DNA from: CAJXNP01 sp050305935
GTDB taxonomy: Bacteria > Bacteroidota > Bacteroidia > Cytophagales > Cyclobacteriaceae
Direction of reading: 5' to 3'
NCBI GenBank assembly: GCA_050305935.1
Contig: JBNLGG010000013.1
Span: forward strand, 1-64,000
Length of the DNA: 64,000 nt
Within the stretch, counting starts at the first letter, position 1; the number at the start of each line of letters is the position of its first letter. The notes under the pieces are model-generated. The model searched no databases and had not been told where the DNA came from. It saw only the letters and a list, made by a program, of their open reading frames with translations. A program made the position numbers and the translations under genes. Positions 8,740 to 18,208 of this stretch are shown here, in pieces.

Positions 8740-9417
8740 ATGTTTGACATATTAACCGAAGACACTTTTTACGACTTTCCTTCCTTTAAAAAGGCGCTGA
8801 TTTCTTTCCTTCTGGCTTTTGTGCTAAGTAGTGTTATAGCATTTACTTATCACTTTACCGACAGAAAGACAGCTTTTTCGAGGAATTTCTATCAATCCCT
8901 GGTACTAAGCTCTTTGGTGTCCTGCATGGTCATCATGGCGGTGGGTAATAACCTGGCGGCGGGATTCGGCGTGATAGGGGCCATTGCCATCATCCGCTTC
9001 AGGATGCGGATTGAAAACCCAAGGAATATCATTTTCATTTTTGCTTCCTTATCCGTTGGTATTGCCACTGGTGTGTATGGCTACTCCATAGCCCTGGCAG
9101 GAACGATCGCATTTTGTTCCATTGCCCTGATCTTATATTTTTCTCCTTTTGGAGCCAAGAATCTGTCGCGGGAATACCGCCTGGCATTTACTCTGCTGAA
9201 TGAAGGTGACAAAGCTGCTATTGAGAAGATTCTGGATGAGCAGTCGCAAGACCTAAGGCTTCTCCGGATATCCAATGGGAAGCGGGGCGACCGCTTTGAA
9301 TACTTCATTACACTGAAGAGCCATATAGACAAAGATGATTTTTTTCAAGGGTTAAAGGCTGCTGAGGGTGTTGATAACCTTAGGCTCGATAGAAGTGATA
9401 ATCTTGACCAGTTATAA
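8740..9417 (+). CDS. DUF4956 domain-containing inner-membrane protein
   Basis: 225 residues. The first 135 hold about four membrane segments (ALISFLLAFVLSSVIAFTY; SLVSCMVIMAVGNNLAAGFG; IIFIFASLSVGIATGVYGY; TIAFCSIALILYFSPFG). Between segments lies the family hallmark GVIGAIAIIRFRMRIENPRN. The C-terminal 85 residues form a soluble alpha/beta domain (EYFITLKSHIDKDDFFQGL). DUF4956 proteins are commonly encoded beside CotH-kinase proteins and VTC-type polyphosphate polymerases in many bacteria. Here the CotH gene is three genes downstream but no VTC gene is in the window. The gap to the next gene is 3 bases. It may be the inner-membrane member of an export or sensing complex; that is inference. 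Confidence 0.9.
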   Translation: MFDILTEDTFYDFPSFKKALISFLLAFVLSSVIAFTYHFTDRKTAFSRNFYQSLVLSSLVSCMVIMAVGNNLAAGFGVIGAIAIIRFRMRIENPRNIIFIFASLSVGIATGVYGYSIALAGTIAFCSIALILYFSPFGAKNLSREYRLAFTLLNEGDKAAIEKILDEQSQDLRLLRISNGKRGDRFEYFITLKSHIDKDDFFQGLKAAEGVDNLRLDRSDNLDQL

Positions 9418-9420
9418 GGC

Positions 9421-10425
9421 ATGAAAGGGAAAATTGTATTGTACGGGTTTTGGGGATTGGCTTCTTTGGTACTGGCTATCTTGGCGATGGGCTACCGCGA
9501 TTCTGCCTCGTCCATCCTGGCAGAAGTGGAACCGCAGCGATACGCGATCAGTTTTGAGAAGCCTGTTAAAATAAAAGAGATTTATGTTATTCCCGGCCAG
9601 CGGGTTAAAAAAGGAGATAAGTTGCTCCTGGTGGAGCGGCCTGACTTGTTACTGGATGTAGAGCGACGGGAGAACAAATACCAGTCCTTACTGGCGGAGC
9701 AAAAAATCAAAGATGTGGAGCGGACCAATAAATTGAAGCTTGCCCGGATTCAGCATGAGCAGGAAATGCTTCAGATCAATACCGAACTTAGTCAGATGAA
9801 ACTACTACTCGATCAGCATAGTCAAATGAACCGGAACCTGGAAAGCCTGAACCTGCTTCCCGATTCTGTCAAGACGATGAGCACGTCTTACATTCGAATG
9901 AAATCGGGACTTCTCGAAAAAGAACTTGTAGCCGAGAAGGAAAGATATGAGGTGGAAATAAATGAAATCCACCAGGTGTTTAAGCTTCAGGAACAAAACA
10001 GGGATCTCGAATTGGGTCAATTGAAACAGGAGATAGCCTTGCTAAAGAAAGAAGAAAGCGAGCAGGTGCAATACGCGAATGTCGACGGAACGATTGGGAA
10101 TATTTATTCGGAGGACGAAGAGCTGGTGCCCCCGTTTGAAACCTTGATTTCAGTGTATGAAGAAAATCCTACGGTCATTAAGGCGTTAGTGAGTGAGCAC
10201 ATGCCGGTGGAGCTGTCCTCCGGGGATGATGTGTTGGTGGAATCGACAAATCGCACCTACCAGGTCAAAGGAAAAGTATTAGAGATTGGCTCGCGCATCG
10301 TAGAATATCCGGGAAGGCTCAATGACGTTTTTGAAAGGCCAAAGTGGGGCAGGGAGATTTTTATCAAGATCCCGGAGGAAAGTGACTTTTTAAATGGGGA
10401 AAAAGTATTTGTAATACTTAAATAG
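9421..10425 (+). CDS. HlyD-like periplasmic adaptor (membrane fusion protein)
   Basis: 334 residues. An N-terminal membrane anchor (IVLYGFWGLASLVLAILAMGY) is followed by a half-lipoyl/barrel-sandwich strand set (VKIKEIYVIPGQRVKKGDKLLLVE, split here around residues 50-75), a long charged alpha-helical hairpin at about 80-215 and the returning lipoyl half (GTIGNIYSEDEELVPPFETL). A beta-barrel-like end follows. This is the classic layout of adaptors that bridge an inner-membrane pump to a TolC-type channel. No ABC, RND or MFS transporter gene is adjacent; the only membrane protein in the operon is DUF4956. Spacing to both neighbours is 3-4 bases, so translation is probably coupled. Confidence 0.85.
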   Translation: MKGKIVLYGFWGLASLVLAILAMGYRDSASSILAEVEPQRYAISFEKPVKIKEIYVIPGQRVKKGDKLLLVERPDLLLDVERRENKYQSLLAEQKIKDVERTNKLKLARIQHEQEMLQINTELSQMKLLLDQHSQMNRNLESLNLLPDSVKTMSTSYIRMKSGLLEKELVAEKERYEVEINEIHQVFKLQEQNRDLELGQLKQEIALLKKEESEQVQYANVDGTIGNIYSEDEELVPPFETLISVYEENPTVIKALVSEHMPVELSSGDDVLVESTNRTYQVKGKVLEIGSRIVEYPGRLNDVFERPKWGREIFIKIPEESDFLNGEKVFVILK

Positions 10426-10429
10426 GTGG

Positions 10430-11677
10430 ATGAGAAGTATATTTTTACTTAGTGCCATTTTTTTAATTCAATCGCCATGTGTTTTTGGGCAACAGGTGTT
10501 AAAGATGGAAAAATACCTCGGGTCAGCATTGCGGGATCAAAGCCTGGAGAAGTATCATGCCCAGTTGGATTTTCTTGACCAGCATCGTTTCAATGCACCC
10601 TGGTTAAACCGCGTGGAATTTAGGATTGGGAGCGAAAACGCAGATGTTTCATTTGACGAATACCGCCTTCGCATCACACCAGCCAATCCCTATGAAATCA
10701 AAGCCAACAAACTCTACTACCAGAAGCAATTGGAAAGCATCAATTCGGAGTATGAAGTGGCGCTGAACGAGGCATTGCTGAACCGCTATGAACTGTTGAT
10801 TGGGCATTACTATCATAGTCAGCTGGTGTCGGTGTTAACCCAGCGGCAGAAGGTGACGGATGAATTGTTGAAAATGTACCAGATCAGTGCGTTTGAGGGG
10901 TTCGACATGAACGACCTGCTTGATCTGGAATCTGCTAAGAGCAAAATGATGGTGAAGACCAGCGAATACCGGCTCGAATTGGAAGAACTTGAATATTACA
11001 TCTCAATGGATATGGACACCACCATTTCTATTGATTGGGAGTCAGATCGTTTGATCTCCGTTGATCAGGTGAAGCAAAAGGTTCTTGAAATTGAACTTAG
11101 TGATTCTGAGCAAAACCTGTTTGTAAGAGACGCGCAGGAGAAATATGCCTTGCGTGAGCAGGAGTTTAAAGTGGAAATATCAGAGGCACGAAGGAATATT
11201 GGTTACGTCCAGGGTAATTTTGACAGTAACCGGGGGGACGAGATCAATGACAGGATTGGTTTTCAATTGGGTGTCCGGATTCCCGTGGTTAGCCCAGATA
11301 AGCCAGACCTTCAGCGGGACGAGTTTAAATTGATCAAAGATCAGGATGAGATCCGGGAAGTGAAGGAGTTGATACAAAAAAGAAGCAAGATTCTGTTGAT
11401 GAGGTTGAACAATTTGTTTGACAGGCATGATATATTGGAAGCAAGGATGCAAGAGGCGCAGCGTTTGTCGGTCATCCTTTCGGCTGATAAATCCCTTGCT
11501 CCAAAACAAATCGTCCAAAAGAATTTATATGAATTGGAATTGGCGGAGGAGCGGGCAGAAGTTCAGAAAGATATTTACGAGAACTACCTGGATTTTTTAA
11601 ACATTCAGGGCCTGCTTATTAAAAGGCCGTTGAAAAATTACCTTTCACCGAACGCCCAACCTATACAACAGGAATAA
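10430..11677 (+). CDS. TolC-like outer-membrane efflux protein, divergent
   Basis: 415 residues with a signal peptide ending near FGQQ (IFLLSAIFLIQSPCVFG). The body has long helical stretches typical of TolC family proteins (YYQKQLESINSEYEVALNEALL; LITQ-type heptads around RQKVTDELLKMYQISAFEG) and short beta stretches (DRIGFQLGVRIPVV) that would form the outer-membrane strands. The repeat-like second half (DEIREVKELIQKRSKILLM onwards) mirrors the first. It is shorter and more divergent than TolC itself. Its place directly after the HlyD-like gene supports the call. Substrate unknown. Confidence 0.72.
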   Translation: MRSIFLLSAIFLIQSPCVFGQQVLKMEKYLGSALRDQSLEKYHAQLDFLDQHRFNAPWLNRVEFRIGSENADVSFDEYRLRITPANPYEIKANKLYYQKQLESINSEYEVALNEALLNRYELLIGHYYHSQLVSVLTQRQKVTDELLKMYQISAFEGFDMNDLLDLESAKSKMMVKTSEYRLELEELEYYISMDMDTTISIDWESDRLISVDQVKQKVLEIELSDSEQNLFVRDAQEKYALREQEFKVEISEARRNIGYVQGNFDSNRGDEINDRIGFQLGVRIPVVSPDKPDLQRDEFKLIKDQDEIREVKELIQKRSKILLMRLNNLFDRHDILEARMQEAQRLSVILSADKSLAPKQIVQKNLYELELAEERAEVQKDIYENYLDFLNIQGLLIKRPLKNYLSPNAQPIQQE

Positions 11678-11726
11678 TGACCATCGAATTACTTTTTTAT
11701 CGAAGGTGACATTAAACGAAAGAAGA

Positions 11727-14700
11727 ATGCAAAGAGTCAGTACCATGTCTAAAAGCAACAGTTCATTTTATTTTTTAATATTCATTTGTCTGTTCATTTC
11801 AGGGAATACCATGTCCCAGGGCCTTGTGATCAATGAAGTAATGACCTCTAATTCAAATGCCATTTACGACGAAGACGGGGACACGCCTGACTGGATAGAG
11901 ATATTTAATGCCGGCGCCGAGCCGGTAAACCTCGATGGATACCATCTGTCTGATACGCTAAATCCGGACCTATTCTGGACGTTTCCGGCGGTAATTTTAA
12001 ATCCAGCGGAACATTTGCTGGTTTTTGCGTCGGATAAAAACAGGACGGAGATTCCCCTTCATTGGGAAACGGTGGTGGATATGGGGGATACGTTCAGGTA
12101 TATTGTTCCTACCGAGGAGCCTGCCGCCAACTGGCGAACAACCGGATTTGATGATTCCTCCTGGCTGGTAGGAAAAAGCGGATTTGGATATGGGGATGGG
12201 GATGATAGCACCATTGTCGAAAATGTACTATCGGTTTTTTACCGAACGACCTTTAACGTGGATGATCCTGCAAATGTGGTGGAGGCAATTCTCCACATGG
12301 ATTATGATGATGCCTTTGTTGCATTTATTAATGGGGTCGAAATTGCCCGTGGAAACATCTGGACGTTCTGGACGGGAAATATTCCAGCCTTTGACACACC
12401 TGCTGACAATGGAAACCATGAAGCGCTGATGTACACCGGTGGCCAGCCTGAACCCTATCCGATTTCAAATATCTCAGATCTTTTGGTTTCAGGGGAAAAT
12501 GTATTCGCCGTTCAGGCGCATAATTCAAGTACCAGTTCAGCTGATTTGACGTCCATCCCATTTCTTTCGTTAGGATACTCAAGTTCACAGGGAGGAAGTC
12601 TATCACCTTTTGTTCAGCTTACTCCAAATAGCCTGCATACTGATTTTAAAATATCTTCCGATGGTGAAACCGTTTATTTGACGAATCCTACTGGCGAAGT
12701 AGTAGATTCACTGTTGACAGGTAAACTGATTGCCAATGTTTCCATTGGTAGAAGCCCGGATGGAAGCGAGAATATTGTTTATTACAACTATCCCACTCCA
12801 GGATCGACCAATTCGACGACCGGATTTCAAAGTTTTGCCGGAAATGTTGAATTCTCCTCAAACGGAGGTAAATTCAATTCCAGCTTTCAATTGGAATTAA
12901 GTACAAGCAACCCTACGGATTCGATCTTTTATACTCTGGACGGATCTGAGCCCACCAATGCGGATTCCTACTATCAAACGCCGATTTCGCTTAACTCCAC
13001 GACTACTGTAAGGGCGCGGGTTGTGAAAAGTAATAGTGTTCCCGGTGTAATTAACTCCGCTACCTATTTATTTAATGTAGACCATGATATCGCTGTCATA
13101 TCGATAGTAACTGATCCGGTAAACCTGTGGGATTACGACGAAGGTATGTATGTGCTGGGGCCGGGAGCTTCTTCCGATTTTCCTTATTTTGGAGCGAATT
13201 TTTGGGAAGATTGGGAAAAACCGGCACATATTGAAATGTATGAACCAGATGGATCTCAGGCATTTTCTATCAATGCGGGTATTAAGATTTTTGGTGGATG
13301 GAGCCGCGCCAATGCGCAAAAATCACTTACCATCCATGCAAGGAAATCGTATGGTGACGGCTCCATCAAATACAAGATCTTTCCTGAAAAGGACCTCGAA
13401 GAATTTTCCAGTATTGTGCTGAGAAACTCAGGAAATGACTGGAATGGTACGATGTTTCGTGATGGCGTTCTTTCATCCCTTTTTCATGAAAGCGTTGACC
13501 GGCAAGCCTTTAGGCCGGCCGTTGTTTACATCAACGGTGAGTATTGGGGGATCCAGAATATCAGGGAGAAAGTGAACGAACATTTTCTGGCTGACAATCA
13601 CGCGATAAATGCAGAAAATCTAAGCTTGCTGGAATTAGAAGGCCTTCCGGTCTATGGGGACGAAGAGAGCTATCAGAGTTTAATTGCATTTGTCTTAAAC
13701 AATGATCTGTCGGTTTTGCCAAATTACCAGTACGTTGAATCGCAAATGGACATCCGGAATTTCATCTACTATCAAATTGGGAATATTTATGTTGACAATA
13801 CGGATTGGCCTGGAAACAATATTAAATATTGGAGAGAGAATTCGGAAGACGGTCGTTGGAGATGGATTTGTTTTGACACTGACTTTGGATTTGGTATATA
13901 TGGACCTAACCGTGAAACATTTAATACACTCGCTTTTGCTCTTGATCCATTCGGGCCGAGTTGGCCCAATCCTCCCTGGTCCACGTTGTTGTTTCGAAGG
14001 TTAATGCAAAACCAGGAATTCAAGGAGCTATTTATTAACACCTTTGCTGACCAGATGAATACGACCCTTATGCCGATAGCTGTAAAGGAAAAGATACACA
14101 ATGCTTCAAACGCTACAGGCACTGAAATTTTTAGACATATGGTTCGGTGGGGAGGGAGCACCTCGTACCGGGATCAAAAGATTCAGGAGATGAAACAGTT
14201 TGCTGATGCAAGACCATCCAATGTCAGAAACCACATCCGTCAGCAGTTTGGACTGCCACGAAACCAGTCAATCACGATCAATGTAAATGACAAGTCTTTG
14301 GGACATGTGCAACTAAATACTCTGGAACTGGATAATTATCCCTGGACCGGTATTTATTTTGAAGGTGTCCCTGTCAAGCTCACAGCCAAACCGGAAGTAG
14401 GATACCGATTTGTAAAGTGGGAAGGAGACGTCGTTTCAAGTAACGCGAGCATTGAGGTTAATCTTACCAAAAACACTTCGATTAAAGCCGTATTTGCTTT
14501 TGAGGATAATGAATTGACTTCCATGGTGATCAATGAAATCAACTACAATTCAGCAGATGATTTTGATACGGACGATTGGGTGGAGTTGTATAACCGGGGA
14601 AGCCAGACTGTAGATATTTCCGGATGGGTGCTAAAGGATGACGACGATGCCCATGAATTCAATATACCGGATAATACCATCGTACCGAGCGGAGGATACC

Positions 14701-15269
14701 TGATAGTTAGCAGAAGTGTCAACAATTTCAGTGCCCTTTGGCCGGACGTTTCACCTGTGGTGGGTGATATGAATTTTGGCCTTTCCGGTTCGGGAGATTG
14801 CGTGCGGCTGTTTAATGATGAAGGAACGATGGTAGACAATGTTTGTTTTGGATCGGCAAGCCCCTGGCCGGTGCTTGCGAATGGTGGTGGTGCGACGTTA
14901 GCATTAGATAATCCTTTTGCAGATAATTTATTAGCTGAAAACTGGTATGCGTTGACGAACAATGGGAATCCTGGTGAAGAAAACAGGCTGGTAAGTGGTT
15001 TTGAAGAAGGAAATGAATCAATTCAATTGATGAATTACCCGAACCCATTTACCGGATTTACCACCTTACAATACGAACTTCCGGAGTCAGGACAGGTTAA
15101 AATCGAACTGCTTGATCAGCATGGCAGAACAGTGAAAACACTGGTGAATGACTTTCAAAATTCTGGAAACCACAACATGGATGTAGATTTTTCCGGGGGA
15201 AAAGGAATGTTTTTCATTCGAATGACGAACCGGCATGGAGTGGCAATTCACAAAATCCTGAGCAAATAG
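11727..15269 (+). CDS. CotH-kinase / lamin-tail-domain surface protein with T9SS sorting domain
   Basis: About 1180 residues. Order of domains from the ATG: signal peptide (FYFLIFICLFISGNTMSQG); first half of an LTD (31-111, VINEVMTSNSNAIYDEDGD); a galactose-binding-like insert (about 111-278, NWRTTGFDDSSWLVGKSGFG); second half of the LTD (about 291-358); chitobiase-C-like domain (375-445, IFYTLDGSEPTNADSYY); CotH domain (about 447-836, KIFGGWSRANAQKSLTIHAR, FIYYQIGNIYVDNTDWPGNN, WICFDTDFGFG); an InlB-type repeat (855-925, VGYRFVKWEGDV); a second LTD (931-1083); and a T9SS type A sorting domain (NYPNPFTGFTTLQYELPESG). CotH proteins are atypical kinases that phosphorylate surface proteins in spore formers. 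Start: GTG at 11706 and ATG at 11745 are alternatives. Confidence 0.9.
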   Translation: MQRVSTMSKSNSSFYFLIFICLFISGNTMSQGLVINEVMTSNSNAIYDEDGDTPDWIEIFNAGAEPVNLDGYHLSDTLNPDLFWTFPAVILNPAEHLLVFASDKNRTEIPLHWETVVDMGDTFRYIVPTEEPAANWRTTGFDDSSWLVGKSGFGYGDGDDSTIVENVLSVFYRTTFNVDDPANVVEAILHMDYDDAFVAFINGVEIARGNIWTFWTGNIPAFDTPADNGNHEALMYTGGQPEPYPISNISDLLVSGENVFAVQAHNSSTSSADLTSIPFLSLGYSSSQGGSLSPFVQLTPNSLHTDFKISSDGETVYLTNPTGEVVDSLLTGKLIANVSIGRSPDGSENIVYYNYPTPGSTNSTTGFQSFAGNVEFSSNGGKFNSSFQLELSTSNPTDSIFYTLDGSEPTNADSYYQTPISLNSTTTVRARVVKSNSVPGVINSATYLFNVDHDIAVISIVTDPVNLWDYDEGMYVLGPGASSDFPYFGANFWEDWEKPAHIEMYEPDGSQAFSINAGIKIFGGWSRANAQKSLTIHARKSYGDGSIKYKIFPEKDLEEFSSIVLRNSGNDWNGTMFRDGVLSSLFHESVDRQAFRPAVVYINGEYWGIQNIREKVNEHFLADNHAINAENLSLLELEGLPVYGDEESYQSLIAFVLNNDLSVLPNYQYVESQMDIRNFIYYQIGNIYVDNTDWPGNNIKYWRENSEDGRWRWICFDTDFGFGIYGPNRETFNTLAFALDPFGPSWPNPPWSTLLFRRLMQNQEFKELFINTFADQMNTTLMPIAVKEKIHNASNATGTEIFRHMVRWGGSTSYRDQKIQEMKQFADARPSNVRNHIRQQFGLPRNQSITINVNDKSLGHVQLNTLELDNYPWTGIYFEGVPVKLTAKPEVGYRFVKWEGDVVSSNASIEVNLTKNTSIKAVFAFEDNELTSMVINEINYNSADDFDTDDWVELYNRGSQTVDISGWVLKDDDDAHEFNIPDNTIVPSGGYLIVSRSVNNFSALWPDVSPVVGDMNFGLSGSGDCVRLFNDEGTMVDNVCFGSASPWPVLANGGGATLALDNPFADNLLAENWYALTNNGNPGEENRLVSGFEEGNESIQLMNYPNPFTGFTTLQYELPESGQVKIELLDQHGRTVKTLVNDFQNSGNHNMDVDFSGGKGMFFIRMTNRHGVAIHKILSK

Positions 15270-15309
15270 TATAACCTTGCATTGATGGTCTTAACCGTGG
15301 CCAGTCCCT

Positions 15310-15495
15310 AAGTCCTGTCAGGGGACAGGACTTGGAGAAGGATTTCTGCACCCATGGTCTGTCCCCCGACAGACCATTCCATTCTAGAATCTCGCAAGTG
15401 GCATGTCAGGTGACAAACCAAAGAGAAGTATGGTTGTTGTTTTTAAGTCCTGTCAGGGGACAGGACTGGGAAGAGGACAGGACTGGGAAGAGGAC
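15310..15495. repeat. Cluster of GTCCTGTC hairpins and a 17-bp tandem repeat
   Basis: Three hairpins lie between the CotH and phosphatase genes. AAGTCCTGTC/GACAGGACTT with an AGGG loop is at 15310-15333. GGTCTGTC/GACAGACC with a CCCC loop is at 15356-15375. A second copy of the first hairpin is at 15445-15467. The last arm runs into a 17-bp direct repeat (GGACAGGACTGGGAAGA at 15458-15474 and 15475-15491, with a partial third copy). No coding sequence is evident here. The repeats resemble REP-type intergenic palindromes and may also stop convergent transcription. Confidence 0.7.
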
Positions 15496-15507
15496 AAGCC
15501 AGGGATT

Positions 15508-16287
15508 TCAAAGCAGCGGCTTGAATTTCTCAAAGATACTTGTGGAGCTGGCGATGATGGGATAATTTTTTTCGATTCCATTTTCGCTCAAATCAAAAAT
15601 CAAATCATTTCCATTTAGATCTTTAACAATTCCACCAGCCTCAGTGATCAGAAGAAAAGGAGCCGCTATATCCCAGATTTTAGTAAACAAGTTGATGTCG
15701 CCTCCTAATTTTCCATCTGCTACAAATACAAGGTCGATCAACGAGTTGGTGGTCCGGACATTCCTTGATTTCATAATTATGAATTTAAAAATGCTTAGTC
15801 CTTTGTCAAGAAAGGCCGCGTCCTCGGTGTAGTCGGTTGAAAAAGCAAATAATGTATCTTGAAGTTCAGAATCGCCGATCTTAATGGGAACATCATTGCA
15901 GAAAGCACCTTTTCCTTTCTCCGCAAAATAGAGAAGGTCTTGAGCAGGGAGGTATGCACCGCCTAATAACGGTAAATTGTTCTCAAACAAAGCAATCAAA
16001 ACTCCAAACCAGGGGAGTTTAGCTGTATAATTCGATGTTCCGTCCAACGGGTCAATTACCCAGGTAAAAACAGAATCATTGTTTTGAAAACCGCATTCTT
16101 CCGAGAGGATGTTATGCGATGGGAAATTGCTCTTTATTAAATCGATGATGGCTTGTTCACTTTTCAGGTCTACTTTCGTAACAATGCTACTTTTTGATTC
16201 TTTAACATGGGCGTCCTGTTTCTCATCAAAATATTCCAGTTGTATCCTACCTGCGACTTTTAAAGCTTTAATCAGTACTTCCTTCAT
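15508..16287 (-). CDS. Inositol-monophosphatase family phosphatase
   Basis: 259 residues. Metal-binding motifs of the IMPase superfamily are intact: Glu63-Glu64 in LSEECG, DPLDGTSNY at 79-87 and WDIAAPFLLITEAGG with Asp206. The superfamily includes inositol-1-phosphatase, histidinol-phosphatase and the PAP phosphatase CysQ; this sequence does not settle which. It is a soluble enzyme with no signal peptide. It stands alone on the minus strand, its 3' end lying in the palindrome cluster that separates it from the CotH gene. Confidence 0.9.
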   Translation of the reverse strand: MKEVLIKALKVAGRIQLEYFDEKQDAHVKESKSSIVTKVDLKSEQAIIDLIKSNFPSHNILSEECGFQNNDSVFTWVIDPLDGTSNYTAKLPWFGVLIALFENNLPLLGGAYLPAQDLLYFAEKGKGAFCNDVPIKIGDSELQDTLFAFSTDYTEDAAFLDKGLSIFKFIIMKSRNVRTTNSLIDLVFVADGKLGGDINLFTKIWDIAAPFLLITEAGGIVKDLNGNDLIFDLSENGIEKNYPIIASSTSIFEKFKPLL

Positions 16288-16543
16288 TTGGCTGAAATTA
16301 TTTCAATGAAAAATTAATATTAGTGTGAAAACCTCATTGTTACCCCAAAATTGGGCAAACCATTTCAAATTTTCATATTTCATGTGAATATTAAATCTAC
16401 ACTAAATCATGATTTTTGTCATTATGATTTTTTCTAAAAATGGGGAAACTGCTTGAGTATTTGGCTATTGGGTGTGAAAAAAATTGGGTGAGTGGTAAGC
16501 CAAATTGACCTGTTACTTGTCTGACGCTGTTAACCCGGAGTAT

Positions 16544-18205
16544 ATGAACATAAATTCTTCCCTCTTGATTGCCATTTTGTGCGTGGTCTTCTTTGCCTGC
16601 AACAAAAGAGAGAAAAGCGCCGATTACTCCAGTCATGAGAAAAATGAATTACCTCCCAAAAGCGAGTATAATTTTTTCGAAATCACCGAGTTCAGTGGCC
16701 TGGATATGGTGCACTCTATCGGTGACGAGCACTTATCTAATTTAATCGAATCGGTTGGGGGTGGGGCCGCTTTGTTGGACTACGACCAGGATGGATACCT
16801 GGATATTTACTTCGCCAATGGGTCTTTTTTAGCAGATTTTAGTGGAGGTGAAGCGCCTGATGACAAGCCAATCAATCATTTGTTCAGAAACCTGGGTGAT
16901 GGCACTTTCACCGATGTTACCATAAAAGCAGGTGTCGGTGATACCGGGTTTGGAATGGGGATAACGGTGGGGGATTTTAACAACGATGGATTTCCGGATA
17001 TTTACTTGAGCAATTACGGACCGAATGTGTTATATCAAAACAACGGAGATGGCACCTTCAAAAACGTTACGAAGAGTGCTGGAGTAGCTGGGAATGAATG
17101 CAGTGTGGGAGCAGTTTGGCTGGATTATGATTTGGATGGATTGCTCGATCTGTATGTGGGCAACTATGTAGACTTCGATCCTAAATACAATCTTTTCTAT
17201 GCACCGGACGGATTTCCGGGTCCCATGAATTTTGATGGGCAACCCGATGTGTTGTACCATAATCTGGGCGATGGGAAGTTTCAGAATGTTACCGGGCAAA
17301 TGGGAGTTTACCGCAAAGATGGCAGGGCGATGGGAGTGGGGGCGGCTGATTATAATGACGATGGTTATCCTGACATTTATGTAGCCAATGACCACATGGT
17401 CAACTTTTTTTTCCAAAACAATGAGGGCAAGGGATTTACCGATGTAGCTATCAGTGCAGGTGTAGCATTTAATCAGGTAGGAGAGGCCACTACCAGCATG
17501 GCCGTTGATTTTGCCGACTATAATGGAGATGGTTTGCTCGACCTGTTTGTTTCTGATGACTCCTATTCATCCCTCTATGCCAATCAGGGCAATGGTGTTT
17601 TTACCGATTTGTCATATCCCGCTGGAGTTGCCATTTCCAGTGGTCAATTTGTAGGCTGGACGTCTGCATTCATAGACTATGACAATGACATGGACCTGGA
17701 CATCTTCAAGGTAAATGGGGAATTACAACACCTGTATGGCCAGGAGGACCAGCTTTTTGAGAACATTGGAAATGGGAAGTTTGAAGATATTTCTGCACAA
17801 CAAGGCCCATATTTCCAAAGGGAACTCGTCGGGAGAGGAGGTTGTTTTGGTGATTATGACAATGACGGCGATTTGGACGCCTTTATTGTCAATCTCAATG
17901 ATCGCCCCGTGTTGTTGAGGAATGACAGAGGGAGCCAACATAATTGGATACTGATCCAATTAATTGGCAATGAAAGTAATAAGGATGGGATAGGCGCCCG
18001 GATTAAAATTACAACAGGAGAAAAAGTACAGGTGGCGGAACGAAAAAATGCGAGTGGCTATCTGTCACAAAATGACCCTCGTGTTCATTTTGGCCTCGGA
18101 AGCTACGACAAGATTGATGAGATCGTCGTTAAATGGCCCTCCGGTAAAATACAGACCCTTTCAAATGTATCTGCGAATCAAATTTTAAAAGTGGAGGAGG
18201 AATAG
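16544..18205 (+). CDS. FG-GAP/VCBS-repeat lipoprotein with ASPIC/UnbV domain (CRTAC1-like)
   Basis: 553 residues from the ATG; a TTG upstream was rejected because the ATG begins a lipoprotein signal (MNINSSLLIAILCVVFFAC). At least seven FG-GAP/VCBS blades are visible, each with a calcium-loop signature such as DYDQDGYLDIYFAN, DFNNDGFPDIYLSN, DYNDDGYPDIYVAN and DYNGDGLLDLFVSD, forming a seven-bladed propeller. Residues about 465-550 are the ASPIC/UnbV domain (NWILIQLIGNESNKDGIGARI, VHFGLG, VKWPSGK). CRTAC1-type proteins are secreted calcium-binding propellers of mostly unknown function in bacteria. It heads a seven-gene operon with 3 bases to the next gene. Confidence 0.9.
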   Translation: MNINSSLLIAILCVVFFACNKREKSADYSSHEKNELPPKSEYNFFEITEFSGLDMVHSIGDEHLSNLIESVGGGAALLDYDQDGYLDIYFANGSFLADFSGGEAPDDKPINHLFRNLGDGTFTDVTIKAGVGDTGFGMGITVGDFNNDGFPDIYLSNYGPNVLYQNNGDGTFKNVTKSAGVAGNECSVGAVWLDYDLDGLLDLYVGNYVDFDPKYNLFYAPDGFPGPMNFDGQPDVLYHNLGDGKFQNVTGQMGVYRKDGRAMGVGAADYNDDGYPDIYVANDHMVNFFFQNNEGKGFTDVAISAGVAFNQVGEATTSMAVDFADYNGDGLLDLFVSDDSYSSLYANQGNGVFTDLSYPAGVAISSGQFVGWTSAFIDYDNDMDLDIFKVNGELQHLYGQEDQLFENIGNGKFEDISAQQGPYFQRELVGRGGCFGDYDNDGDLDAFIVNLNDRPVLLRNDRGSQHNWILIQLIGNESNKDGIGARIKITTGEKVQVAERKNASGYLSQNDPRVHFGLGSYDKIDEIVVKWPSGKIQTLSNVSANQILKVEEE

Positions 18206-18208
18206 ATC

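Noticed and set aside
15310..15495. CRISPR-like array in the palindrome cluster
   Set aside because: Units are hairpins of unequal spacing with no spacers of constant length and no cas genes in the window.
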